From assembly GCA_946482005.1 (NCBI GenBank), contig CAMLPV010000009.1, positions 1 to 64,000 on the forward strand: a stretch of 64,000 nucleotides of DNA, written 5' to 3'. Shown in pieces: positions 26,009 through 34,738 of the stretch; position 1 is the first letter of the stretch; each line of letters begins with the position of its first letter. The stretch comes from an uncultured Gilliamella sp. (GTDB taxonomy: Bacteria > Pseudomonadota > Gammaproteobacteria > Enterobacterales > Orbaceae). The notes beneath the pieces are model-generated. The model had not been told where the DNA came from. It searched no databases and saw nothing but the letters and a program-made list of their open reading frames with translations. The translations under genes were made by a program, and so were the position numbers.

Positions 26009-29000
26009 CTAATAAATTTTTGTTGCATATATACCTTTTTCAAATAATTCTCTTTCTTTTTTTCTTCTTTTTACCAACCCCCCAACTACTTGACCTTTTG
26101 CTTTATTAAATTTTTCTAAAACATCCATTGCCGCTTTCTTTTTTCCTGCGTTAAGATATGTTATCATTTCTTTTGCTATTGAGCCCCTATTATAAGCAAA
26201 TGAAACTAAAGCATCGTATTCATATTGTTTCAAATTAATTTTTATTACTTTATCAACTCTATTTTCATATGTAGGTATTATCTTTATTAATAATGCTTTT
26301 TCTTGTTCTTCAGTTAATGAGATAAGGCCTTTATTTTTGCTCATAAAATCCTTAATTTCAGCATCATTTTTTAGGCCTCCTGCTTTTGATACTTTTTGGG
26401 CTATATCATATGAAACACCTATTGCTAAAAGATCTTGTAAAATACTTTCTGAACTTCTAAATTTCATATCATATCCAGGTCCTAATGTAATTCCGCTACC
26501 TGAATGAGGCCAGTGTAATTTATTCGAAACATTTTTTACTGCCTCTGCTAAATAGATGAAATCCAAACCTTTTTTAGATGTTTTTAATTTACTTTTTTTA
26601 TTATTATCAAACGTCTGCATAGCTATTGCATTCATATACCATACCATACCGTTAGGTTCTAATGTAGCTGAGGTTGTTTGTTTTGCAGAATCTGATGATT
26701 TATTCGATGAATTTTTACTCATGGCATTTGTATTATTTTGTTTCGCTAAACCTTTTGCAACATCATCCCACCATAACATTTTAATTATTTTCTCTTTTTC
26801 TTTATCCCATTTTCCCACTCTATTTTCTAACGTTTTTAGTTGAACATAGGCGTTATGTTCTTTTTGGCTTAAATTATCTAATATCGGATTGGCGATGGTT
26901 TGGAGAATATTCCTCAAATTGATTAGTCCATTTTTAACATTTTTTCGTTCACTTTCATCTAATGTGTTTATGTAAGCATCTAGGCATGCTTTATACCCTT
27001 CTTTCAAATAATCAAAGACATTTTTTGCATCTGCATTAAATTCACTGTCTAAGGCATCCCATCTGGGCATTTTTCCTTGTGCATCAATTTCACTATACCA
27101 TTCACTTTCGCTCTGAATCAGTAAACGTGAAAGTGCCGATGATAATTGTGGTTTATCTTTGATTCCGTTGAAACTTTTTGCATCTATCTTAGCATATTTT
27201 TTTTGGTCTAAATGATATTGCCTATCTAAAATTGCTAACGTCTCTTTTAGCGTTGGTTTATAGGCCTCAAGAGATGCATTGTCTCTAGATGAGGACTTTT
27301 TGACATCTAAATAAAATTCTTTTGTAGTCGCCTTTTCTTCTATCAGCTTAAAATCAAACCAATCCCAACAACTCACTTTTTTTACGCCTTCACTATTTAT
27401 GGCTAACCAACCACGAATAGGAGCATTATTTTTATCAAGAGCATGCTCTATAAAAAACCATAATATGCCATCTTTATCAATAGCTCGATGACTCAACTTT
27501 TTAAAGACTCCATTATTAATATCAAGTAATAATGGAGTATCAATAATCGAACTGTTATTCGCTAATTCGCTTGCCTGTAATGGATATTCACTCCAGGCTT
27601 TTTTATCAGTCGCTAAAGAGATATTACCCTTTGCATTTATGCTTTTTGATATCTCTTCACTATTTTCTATCCATGCCGTTTTTTTCTTAGTTTTGGATAC
27701 TGTGATTTCGACTTGTAACCATTTGATATTGATATTTTTACTGATTACTTTAATCTCAGTATGTTGCCCCACATCTGTGTCTGCATCTTTCGGTGATTTA
27801 AGTAGTTTTGCTTGTTTCGAAATACCTAATAAGGTCTTCTCTTCCTCAGGAAGTTTACTGGCCTCTGCACGAGTTTGTGCAATAAAGTTAGGCAGGTCAT
27901 CACAGGTAAAACATTCAACATGCAAGTTGGTTTCGCATTTAATTTCAGCACTGTTCTGGGAAAGTGATATCTGAGGGGTATGGTCATGCCCAATATGCCC
28001 AATCACATCACCTGCTTTTATTGGAGATGGTGTATCTAATACAACCACTTCATTGTATTTTTTACCTCGGGAAATTCTTTCAAGGCAATCAAACCAAATT
28101 TTTGTGTTTCCCTTTGGTAAAGGAATGGTGGGTTTACCATCCCGAATCACTTCAGTTAACTCAACATAACGTTTTGCTTTTTTATTTCCCGATATTTTAA
28201 CTTGGGTTCCTCCAGGTAGCATTGATAAAATTTTTTTATCTTTTCGAACTCTTAATCCTTTAGAACTCGCACATGTAGCATTAAACTCTTTTGTTAGTAT
28301 GCTAAGCTCTGTAGATTGACCTGAAAGAAGTTTTTTGTGCTCATTTAATCCTAAAATCTCAAATTCTTGCGAGGTCATCTCTTTACCAATAAAAATCCAA
28401 CCTAAAATGTCTGTTTGAGCCTCACCTTGAGAGTGTTTAATTGATTTTAACTCGGGAATAGAGGAATAACCTTCCGCTAAGCTTGTAACAGCATACCAAT
28501 TATGATTTTCGTCATGTAAATCAAGATTTAAATTTACTTTGGTACCGACTTGTAATACTGCTAATATACTGTCATTTTTTGAATTGTCCGCTTTATCGCG
28601 AATACATAACCCTTCTACCTTATTCAATTCTTTATGGTTAGGCAGTACACGATAAATATCTTGTTCCCAAAATGAAGGTGTTGGCATTTTAGAATTTTTA
28701 TCATAAAAGGCGGTATCGGCCAGATGCATATAAAGGCTATAAAAATAGAGTTGATGTGGTGGCAGTTTTTCTTTTTCAGCTTCGGCTGCTTTGTTTTCTG
28801 ATTCAGTATCAGCTTTATCTGCCGTTGAATTAGTAGGAGTTGCAGTATCATTTGTCTTAGAAGCAGAAGATGCGGGAGAATTATCTTCAGCAGGTTTTTC
28901 TGTTGTTGAACTATTTTCGGCATTAGGCTCTGTTGATTGTTTTTTTTCTTCAACTCGCTCCATTTCGAGTAGATGACGTACCAAAACAAAACCTGTTGAG

Positions 29001-29293
29001 TAGAAAGCAACTGTATCTCCGTAGCTAATATTTTGATAGTTATCATTAATTCGATAAGCAACTACTTCACCATCGGCAATACAATGAACCTTTCGTTCGT
29101 TTTCATCACCTAATTCTTTAAGTACTGTTTTATCAAAGTGAATACCCATATGCATAAGATTAGTAGCACTAACTGGATAAAATCCTGATGAAGTTGACAT
29201 TAATGCTGCATAATAGTCATCGGCAGTGATAGGTTCTTTTTTACTATTAATGATAACAGGAAATGTCCATTGTTTTACTGGTGATAATGTCAT
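26009..29293 (-). CDS. Peptidoglycan-targeting effector: M23-like plus GH24/pesticin-like lysozyme
   Basis: A 1094-residue protein without a signal peptide. Residues 1-115 and 180-500 form an M23/LytM-like region (HMGIHFD at 48-54, IADGEVVAY, LYMHL at 188-191, GDVIGHIGHD), interrupted by a low-complexity Glu/Ser/Thr/Ala linker at about 112-178. The final M23 HxH is NLH here, so metal binding is doubtful. SH3-like segments follow. Residues of about 912-1094 form a lysozyme domain with SGSGITLGPGYD (930-942), YDALVSFAYNRG, and the closing GLVKRRKKERELFEKG. Domain order and absence of a signal fit a type VI cargo effector. AAGGAA lies upstream of the ATG. No VgrG, Hcp or PAAR gene is nearby, so delivery is inferred. 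Confidence 0.8.
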   Translation of the reverse strand: MTLSPVKQWTFPVIINSKKEPITADDYYAALMSTSSGFYPVSATNLMHMGIHFDKTVLKELGDENERKVHCIADGEVVAYRINDNYQNISYGDTVAFYSTGFVLVRHLLEMERVEEKKQSTEPNAENSSTTEKPAEDNSPASSASKTNDTATPTNSTADKADTESENKAAEAEKEKLPPHQLYFYSLYMHLADTAFYDKNSKMPTPSFWEQDIYRVLPNHKELNKVEGLCIRDKADNSKNDSILAVLQVGTKVNLNLDLHDENHNWYAVTSLAEGYSSIPELKSIKHSQGEAQTDILGWIFIGKEMTSQEFEILGLNEHKKLLSGQSTELSILTKEFNATCASSKGLRVRKDKKILSMLPGGTQVKISGNKKAKRYVELTEVIRDGKPTIPLPKGNTKIWFDCLERISRGKKYNEVVVLDTPSPIKAGDVIGHIGHDHTPQISLSQNSAEIKCETNLHVECFTCDDLPNFIAQTRAEASKLPEEEKTLLGISKQAKLLKSPKDADTDVGQHTEIKVISKNINIKWLQVEITVSKTKKKTAWIENSEEISKSINAKGNISLATDKKAWSEYPLQASELANNSSIIDTPLLLDINNGVFKKLSHRAIDKDGILWFFIEHALDKNNAPIRGWLAINSEGVKKVSCWDWFDFKLIEEKATTKEFYLDVKKSSSRDNASLEAYKPTLKETLAILDRQYHLDQKKYAKIDAKSFNGIKDKPQLSSALSRLLIQSESEWYSEIDAQGKMPRWDALDSEFNADAKNVFDYLKEGYKACLDAYINTLDESERKNVKNGLINLRNILQTIANPILDNLSQKEHNAYVQLKTLENRVGKWDKEKEKIIKMLWWDDVAKGLAKQNNTNAMSKNSSNKSSDSAKQTTSATLEPNGMVWYMNAIAMQTFDNNKKSKLKTSKKGLDFIYLAEAVKNVSNKLHWPHSGSGITLGPGYDMKFRSSESILQDLLAIGVSYDIAQKVSKAGGLKNDAEIKDFMSKNKGLISLTEEQEKALLIKIIPTYENRVDKVIKINLKQYEYDALVSFAYNRGSIAKEMITYLNAGKKKAAMDVLEKFNKAKGQVVGGLVKRRKKERELFEKGIYATKIY

Positions 29294-30052
29294 TGTTCAT
29301 TCCTTAAACTATGAAGTTATTATGATAATTATTTATTAAACGTAGTATGGTAACAATAAAAACATCTTTAAATTTAGGATTGTTGTTCTCCGATGCCTTA
29401 CATGTCATTTTAAGTATTATTTGTTTATTTAAGCTAAACATGAACATCACAAATATAGTCCATAAGTTAAAACGCTATGAAATTAACTTGTGATAAAAAA
29501 CAATCTAAAGTTGTTTGTAAAAATACATTATTCAGCATAATTTGCAATCTTTTTTTGAAAAAAATTTTTAATTTAAATTAGATAGATAACTTATTAATGA
29601 CAGTAATAAATTAACGCAATACCAGTTAAAAATTGATTTCCAAGCGGCAGCAAAAAAGGTTGAATAGAATTTATACGTTACGGATGTTGTATAAATTGAT
29701 ATTCAGTCATTATCTTTAAACATTAATTTTTACTGAAACGTATGCATAACCTGAAACTTTTTGACAAAAATAGTCATCTATTCATGATAAAAATAGGGAT
29801 ATCTAAAAAATTATTGAAAGGAGTTGGTTAAAATTGAGATGTGATCGAATAGTCAGGTTTAGATTGACTTAAAATATAATTATAATAGATTTTTTGTAAA
29901 AAATATTCAGGAGTCTATACCGTTTCAAATTTTGGGTATATTGATATTTGTATTTAAACGTTGAATGTAAGATAAGCTAAATCCCAATTTGGACAATCTT
30001 TTATAGATATGTTAAATTTTGGCTTCGTTTTACGTTATAATGATTTTCTGAT
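29294..30052. other. Divergent intergenic region, effector / serB
   Basis: No gene is supported in these 759 AT-rich bases. It must contain the promoters for the effector operon (minus) and serB (plus). Several short A/T runs are present but no convincing repeat, tRNA or attachment site was found. Confidence 0.45.
30012..30041 (+). promoter_or_regulatory. Likely serB promoter
   Basis: A consensus -10 TATAAT at 30036-30041 has a weak -35 candidate TTAAAT at 30012-30017 with 18-base spacing. Transcription would start about five bases before the serB ATG, leaving almost no leader. No ribosome site precedes the ATG. Confidence 0.45.
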
Positions 30053-31027
30053 ATGGCTTACACACTCACCTATAATGATTTACCTGAGAATATTCAAGAT
30101 TGGCAAGGATTACCACTTTCTTTAAATGGCTGTGAGGTTGTTCCACTTGATTACAATGCAGGTAAAACCGGTTGGATTATTTATGGAAAGAAATTAAATA
30201 AAACAATATTATCAACATTTCAAAATAAACTGGCTATGCCAATGGTGATTGTGTCATCTTGGAAAATTAAAACCTATCAAATTGTACGAATCGCTGGGGT
30301 GATGCCTAAAAAAGCTAAATCTATTTCACTTACTTTAGGTATTGATGTTGCACCCATTGATAATTTACCAACGTTGCATTCTCCTGGTTTACTTGTCATG
30401 GATATGGATTCAACTACAATCGGTATTGAATGCATTGATGAATTAGCCAAACTGCATGGGGTTGGGGAGCAAGTTGCTGCCGTTACTGAACAAGCTATGC
30501 GCGGAGAGCTAGATTTTTCAACGAGTTTACGTAAAAGAGTTGCAACATTAAAAGGTGCTCATCAAAACATCTTACAAGAAGTGAAAGATAAACTACCACT
30601 TACGCCAGGTCTAACTTATTTAGTTCGTGAGTTATACAAAAAAAATTGGCATGTTGCCATTGCCTCTGGGGGCTTTACCTATTTTGCAGATCATCTCAAA
30701 CAAAAATTAAAATTAGTTGATGTTTATGCAAATCAATTAGAAATTAAAAATGAAAAATTAACCGGCAAAGTAATTGGTGATATTGTTGATGCTAAATACA
30801 AAGCAAGAACATTGCAGCAATTAGCTGCCTCGCTTGATATTCCAATCGAGCAAACCGTAGCAATTGGCGATGGGGCAAATGATTTAATGATGATCCGCAT
30901 TGCAGGTCTTGGGGTGGCTTATCATGGTAAACCCAAAGTTGTTGAAAAGGCGAGAATTAGTATTAATTATGCAGATTTGACTGGTCTATGGTGTATTTTA
31001 TCCACCAGTTTATTAAGTGAAGGTTAG
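30053..31027 (+). CDS. serB: Phosphoserine phosphatase
   Basis: SerB hydrolyses O-phosphoserine to serine, the last step of serine biosynthesis. The 324-residue length matches E. coli (322). HAD-family motif I is MDMDSTTIG with nucleophile Asp117 and acid Asp119; motif II is in IASGGFTYF; motif III/IV is GDGANDLMMI. The substrate-selective stretch TEQAMRGELDF is present. The start is preceded by no ribosome site but matches the family N-terminus (NDLPENIQDWQGLPLSL). radA follows nine bases later, the same order as in E. coli. Confidence 0.97.
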   Translation: MAYTLTYNDLPENIQDWQGLPLSLNGCEVVPLDYNAGKTGWIIYGKKLNKTILSTFQNKLAMPMVIVSSWKIKTYQIVRIAGVMPKKAKSISLTLGIDVAPIDNLPTLHSPGLLVMDMDSTTIGIECIDELAKLHGVGEQVAAVTEQAMRGELDFSTSLRKRVATLKGAHQNILQEVKDKLPLTPGLTYLVRELYKKNWHVAIASGGFTYFADHLKQKLKLVDVYANQLEIKNEKLTGKVIGDIVDAKYKARTLQQLAASLDIPIEQTVAIGDGANDLMMIRIAGLGVAYHGKPKVVEKARISINYADLTGLWCILSTSLLSEG

Positions 31028-31036
31028 GAGAATAAT

Positions 31037-32413
31037 TTGGCAAAATCCGTTAAACGTGCTTATGTGTGCAATGATTGTGGCGCAGATTATCCGCGTTGGC
31101 AGGGGCAATGTAGTGCGTGTCACGCTTGGAACACGATTACTGAAGTTAGGTTAGCCAGTACTTCATCACGTAATGACAGATTAACAGGTTATGCGGGTGG
31201 GGCAGGTCAAGCTAAAATTCAAAAGCTATCAGAAATAAGTTTAGAAGCCTTACCAAGATTTTCAACTGGATTTTCTGAATTCGATCGCGTATTAGGTGGC
31301 GGAGTTGTACCGGGTAGTGCCATATTAATTGGTGGTAACCCAGGTGCTGGTAAAAGTACTTTATTGCTACAGACCATGAGTAAACTATCAGCCCAAATGA
31401 ATACCTTGTATGTAACAGGTGAAGAATCACTACAACAAGTTGCTATGCGTGCACATCGTTTAGGTTTACCAACCGATAATATTAATATGTTATCTGAAAC
31501 CAGTATTGAACAAATTTGTCTGTTGGCTGAACAGTCGCAACCTAAGCTTATGGTTATTGACTCTATTCAAGTGATGCACCTTGCCGATATACAATCTTCA
31601 CCAGGTAGTGTTGCACAAGTGCGAGAAACCGCAGCCTATTTAACACGCTTTGCCAAAACGAAAGGGATTGCCATTATTATGGTTGGACATGTGACTAAAG
31701 ATGGCTCACTAGCAGGTCCAAAAGTCCTTGAGCACTGTATTGACTGTTCTATTTTATTAGATGGCGATGCCGATTCTCGTTTTAGAACACTACGCAGCCA
31801 TAAAAACCGTTTTGGTGCAGTAAATGAACTGGGTGTATTTGCCATGACAGAACAAGGTTTAAAAGAGGTCAGTAATCCATCGGCGATATTTTTAAGTCGC
31901 GGTGATGAGATGTTGCCTGGCAGTTCTGTTATGGTACTTTGGGAAGGCACGCGCCCACTGTTGGTTGAGATTCAAGCTTTAGTTGATCACTCTATATATG
32001 GTAATCCTAGACGTGTTACTGTTGGACTTGACCAAAATAGATTAGCGTTATTATTGGCTGTCTTGCACCGTCATGGTGGGTTACAAATGGCCGATCAAGA
32101 TATATTTGTTAATGTTGTCGGTGGTGTAAAAGTTACCGAAACTAGTGCTGATTTAGCCTTGATTGCTGCATTAGTATCAAGTTTTCGTAATCGTCCTTTA
32201 CCGCAAGATGTCGTAATTTTTGGTGAAATTGGCTTAGGTGGTGAAATTCGCCCAGTACCAAGTGGGCAAGAGAGAATTTCTGAGGCCGCTAAACATGGCT
32301 TTAAAAAAGCGATTGTGCCGATTGCCAATATGCCGAAAAAGAAACCTGACAATATGCAGATTTTTGCAGTGAAGAAAGTGTCAGAAGCTTTAGATATTTT
32401 GAGTGACTTTTAA
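31037..32413 (+). CDS. radA: DNA repair protein RadA
   Basis: RadA is a RecA-like ATPase that drives branch migration during recombination. The 458-residue protein begins with a C4 zinc finger (Cys11, Cys14, Cys25, Cys28), followed by Walker A GGNPGAGKST (99-108), the RadA-specific KNRFG motif (256-260), and a C-terminal Lon-protease-like domain. The start codon is TTG, with GGAG seven bases upstream, and the encoded N-terminus MAKSVKRAYVC matches E. coli RadA. Co-transcribed with serB. The operon ends at a strong hairpin. Confidence 0.97.
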   Translation: MAKSVKRAYVCNDCGADYPRWQGQCSACHAWNTITEVRLASTSSRNDRLTGYAGGAGQAKIQKLSEISLEALPRFSTGFSEFDRVLGGGVVPGSAILIGGNPGAGKSTLLLQTMSKLSAQMNTLYVTGEESLQQVAMRAHRLGLPTDNINMLSETSIEQICLLAEQSQPKLMVIDSIQVMHLADIQSSPGSVAQVRETAAYLTRFAKTKGIAIIMVGHVTKDGSLAGPKVLEHCIDCSILLDGDADSRFRTLRSHKNRFGAVNELGVFAMTEQGLKEVSNPSAIFLSRGDEMLPGSSVMVLWEGTRPLLVEIQALVDHSIYGNPRRVTVGLDQNRLALLLAVLHRHGGLQMADQDIFVNVVGGVKVTETSADLALIAALVSSFRNRPLPQDVVIFGEIGLGGEIRPVPSGQERISEAAKHGFKKAIVPIANMPKKKPDNMQIFAVKKVSEALDILSDF

Positions 32414-32433
32414 AGTTACGTTTAATAAAAATT

Positions 32434-32459
32434 TTCCGCCGATTCTATTTTCGGCGGAA
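32434..32459. terminator. Bidirectional terminator, radA / ppnN
   Basis: TTCCGCCGA (32434-32442) and TCGGCGGAA (32451-32459) form a GC-rich 9-bp stem between convergent genes. On the minus strand it is followed by AATTTTTATT; on the plus strand only by TATT. Confidence 0.8.
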
Positions 32460-32488
32460 TATTATAAAAGATGTGTTTTGACTTTCTG

Positions 32489-33865
32489 TTAATAACAAAT
32501 CTCATAACATGGTTGGTAAGCGGTTCCTCCCGGTAGTTTCATACGATCTTGTTTTACAAAGCTTCTTAATAAATTATCGAGTTGTTTCATAATTTCAGGA
32601 TCACCTTGTAATTTATATCGACCATGTTCGGCTATTTGTTTCATTCCAAATTCTTTTACATTACCAGCAACAATGCCCGAAAACGCTCGGCGTAAATCCG
32701 CCGCAAGTAATTCGACAGGTTGATTTCTATGCAGATTTAATGCTGCCATGTTTTCATGCAGTGGTTCAAAAGGACGTTGTAGGGATTCATCAATTTTCAA
32801 TAGCCAGTTAAAACCATAGGCATCACCCGTTTTTAAGCGCGAAGATTTTACATGTTTTACGCCATCTTTCATAATACGAGCAACTTGTTCAGGTGAGTCG
32901 ATCACAATTTGATAAAGCTTGGTTGCTTCTTCACCTAATGTATTACGTATAAAATCATCAATAGCAGCAAAATAGCTTTCACACTCTTTAGGACCAGTTA
33001 AAATCAGTGGAAGAGTTTGGTTTTTATTGGCTGGGTTCAACATGATACCAAGAATATAAAGTAACTCTTCAGCCGTTCCCGGCCCACCTGGAAATATAAT
33101 AATACCGTGCGCCATTCGTACAAAAGCTTCAAGACGTTTTTCAATATCCGGCATAATAATTAGTTCATTGACTAAAGCATTTGGTGGCTCAGCGGCGATA
33201 ATAGAAGGTTCGGTCATACCAATAAATCGACTATCTTTATAACGCTGTTGTGCATGACCAACAGCCGCACCTTTCATTGGTGCTTCCATAATACCTGGAC
33301 CACATCCCGTACAAATATTGAGTTCACGTAGCCCAAGTTGCATACCAACTTGACGAGCATAATAATATTCGTTTTCATTAATGGAATGTCCACCCCAACA
33401 AACAATGAGATTCGGTTCCTCACCAACATGGAGTGCATTAGCATTACGTAAAATAGAAAAAACAAGATTGGTGATGTAATAGGAATGTTCTTTTTCAAGT
33501 TTGTCATTAGGAACCAAATGTTTTATTGCCATTATTTGGCTATTTAAAAAAAGAATATCACGTAAAACCGCAAATAGATTAGCTTGAATTGAGCGAATGA
33601 TTCGTTTATCTACAAATGCACTTTCGGGGGCATTAATAAGCTCTAACTTAACCCCACGTTCTTTACTAATAACATTAATTTCAAAAGATTGGAATCTATC
33701 TAACAGATCTTTAGTATTATCGGTTTTACTGCCTGCATTGAGTGTTGCTAAAGAACAATTTCTAAACAACTGATAAAGATCACTATTGGCTGATTTTTTT
33801 AAAATATCAACTTCTGCTTGAGCAAGTAAGTCCATTGATCCTAATGGGCTAATATGGGTAATCAT
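32489..33865 (-). CDS. ppnN: Nucleotide 5'-monophosphate nucleosidase PpnN
   Basis: PpnN (YgdH) cleaves purine and pyrimidine monophosphates into base and ribose-5-phosphate, and in E. coli is stimulated by (p)ppGpp. The start at 33865 ([14 protein letters not shown]) has GGAGG six bases upstream and matches E. coli; a start 12 bases upstream lacks support. The LOG-family PGGxGT motif is visible in [10 protein letters not shown], with [12 protein letters not shown]-like sequence before it and a conserved [16 protein letters not shown] stretch. Length 458 against 454 in E. coli. Confidence 0.95.
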   Translation of the reverse strand: MITHISPLGSMDLLAQAEVDILKKSANSDLYQLFRNCSLATLNAGSKTDNTKDLLDRFQSFEINVISKERGVKLELINAPESAFVDKRIIRSIQANLFAVLRDILFLNSQIMAIKHLVPNDKLEKEHSYYITNLVFSILRNANALHVGEEPNLIVCWGGHSINENEYYYARQVGMQLGLRELNICTGCGPGIMEAPMKGAAVGHAQQRYKDSRFIGMTEPSIIAAEPPNALVNELIIMPDIEKRLEAFVRMAHGIIIFPGGPGTAEELLYILGIMLNPANKNQTLPLILTGPKECESYFAAIDDFIRNTLGEEATKLYQIVIDSPEQVARIMKDGVKHVKSSRLKTGDAYGFNWLLKIDESLQRPFEPLHENMAALNLHRNQPVELLAADLRRAFSGIVAGNVKEFGMKQIAEHGRYKLQGDPEIMKQLDNLLRSFVKQDRMKLPGGTAYQPCYEICY

Positions 33866-33970
33866 TACAACCTCCATTTGACGGTTTTATCGGCAAAAAA
33901 TCATTATATATTCAAACAGAATAAAGAATAAGTAAAGCTGATAATAGCTTAATTTATAAATAACTTAATT

Positions 33971-34029
33971 AATACCAAATGAAAAAATAAAATTGTTCTT
34001 CTTTTATCCAATTTTTTCAATATGGTATT
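33971..34029. repeat. Imperfect inverted repeat
   Basis: AATACCA (33971-33977) and TGGTATT (34023-34029) bound a longer imperfect palindrome with partner blocks TGAAAAAAT/ATTTTTTCA and AATTG/CAATT. It lies in the gap between ppnN and the hypothetical gene. Function is unknown; a small repeat element is possible. Confidence 0.45.
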
Positions 34030-34129
34030 TAACAATGATTTAAAGGTAAACGTAGTATAAAATTATTTCAATTTTAGTTATTAAGTAATGATGTTATCAA
34101 TGAAAACTGATTTTTGATTATTTAGATGG

Positions 34130-34543
34130 ATGGTCAGTCAGCTAAGAAAGGATTTTTATTATTCTTCATTTAAACAATTGGAATCAGGATCGCCTGTAGC
34201 TGATAAGATTTTTGCAACTTTAGGCTATGTTAATCCTAAAAATTTTGCAATAGAAAGAGAATGTGATTTTTTTATTGATAAATTCAATTTTTTATATAAA
34301 CAATATAAAGCTAACTATAGTGGTTCATTAACAGATGAAGAAGAATTGTATGAAGAGTTTACCGATTATTATAGAAATCAACAATCGGATAATGATACTG
34401 AGGATGATATTTTACTAAAACGATTTTTAAGTGACGAGCCACCAGGAAAAATGTGGGTTTATATTTATCGAACAGCAACGGTTATTCCTAGCTACATAAC
34501 GGTTATTCATACCGAGGATAATAATGACAAAGTCGAATCTTAG
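34130..34543 (+). CDS. Hypothetical protein
   Basis: A 137-residue soluble, acidic protein that I do not recognise. It lacks a signal peptide and membrane segments. The middle is rich in Asp/Glu (TDEEELYEEF, SDNDTEDDILL) and the C-terminal part is beta-like (MWVYIYRTATVIPSYITVIH). There is no clear ribosome site. The frame is uninterrupted and longer than chance frames in this AT-rich DNA, which supports a real gene. It sits between ppnN and moaA and gives no functional hint. Confidence 0.6.
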   Translation: MVSQLRKDFYYSSFKQLESGSPVADKIFATLGYVNPKNFAIERECDFFIDKFNFLYKQYKANYSGSLTDEEELYEEFTDYYRNQQSDNDTEDDILLKRFLSDEPPGKMWVYIYRTATVIPSYITVIHTEDNNDKVES

Positions 34544-34609
34544 ATAAAAAACAAATTGATTTTTATTATTATGATATTAAATAATTGCTCATAGTCAATA
34601 AATTAAGAC

Positions 34610-34738
34610 TGTGCTAGACTTAACCAAACTCTGAAGCTATTTTACCTAAGTGATAATGTTATTCATATGGTCAATTAGCCGCGGTATAGCGCAGAAATGG
34701 CTATGCTTCCCGATTTGGATAAGGTGTTTAAATTATAT
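34610..34738 (+). promoter_or_regulatory. Possible molybdenum-cofactor riboswitch-like leader
   Basis: The leader of moaA contains GCTTCCCGATTTGGATAAGG (34713-34732 region), which resembles the 3' core of the Moco RNA motif found before E. coli moaA. A small GC-rich block (AGCCGCGG) lies upstream. A full secondary structure could not be drawn by eye, so this is a weak call based on position and one motif. Confidence 0.3.

Noticed and set aside
28624-29061. 145-codon minus-strand frame
   Set aside because: It lies entirely within the effector gene in another frame, in the low-complexity linker region, and its composition (Leu/Lys runs) follows from the frame shift.
26009-29293. Effector gene as a prophage endolysin
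   Set aside because: No holin, phage structural gene, integrase or attachment site is near, the protein is far longer than endolysins, and it is followed by exported inhibitor-like genes.
20301-30052. CRISPR array or insertion sequence as the cause of the repeats in the island
   Set aside because: The repeats are whole genes and flanks of 0.8-0.9 kb without regular short spacers, transposase genes or terminal inverted repeats with target duplications.
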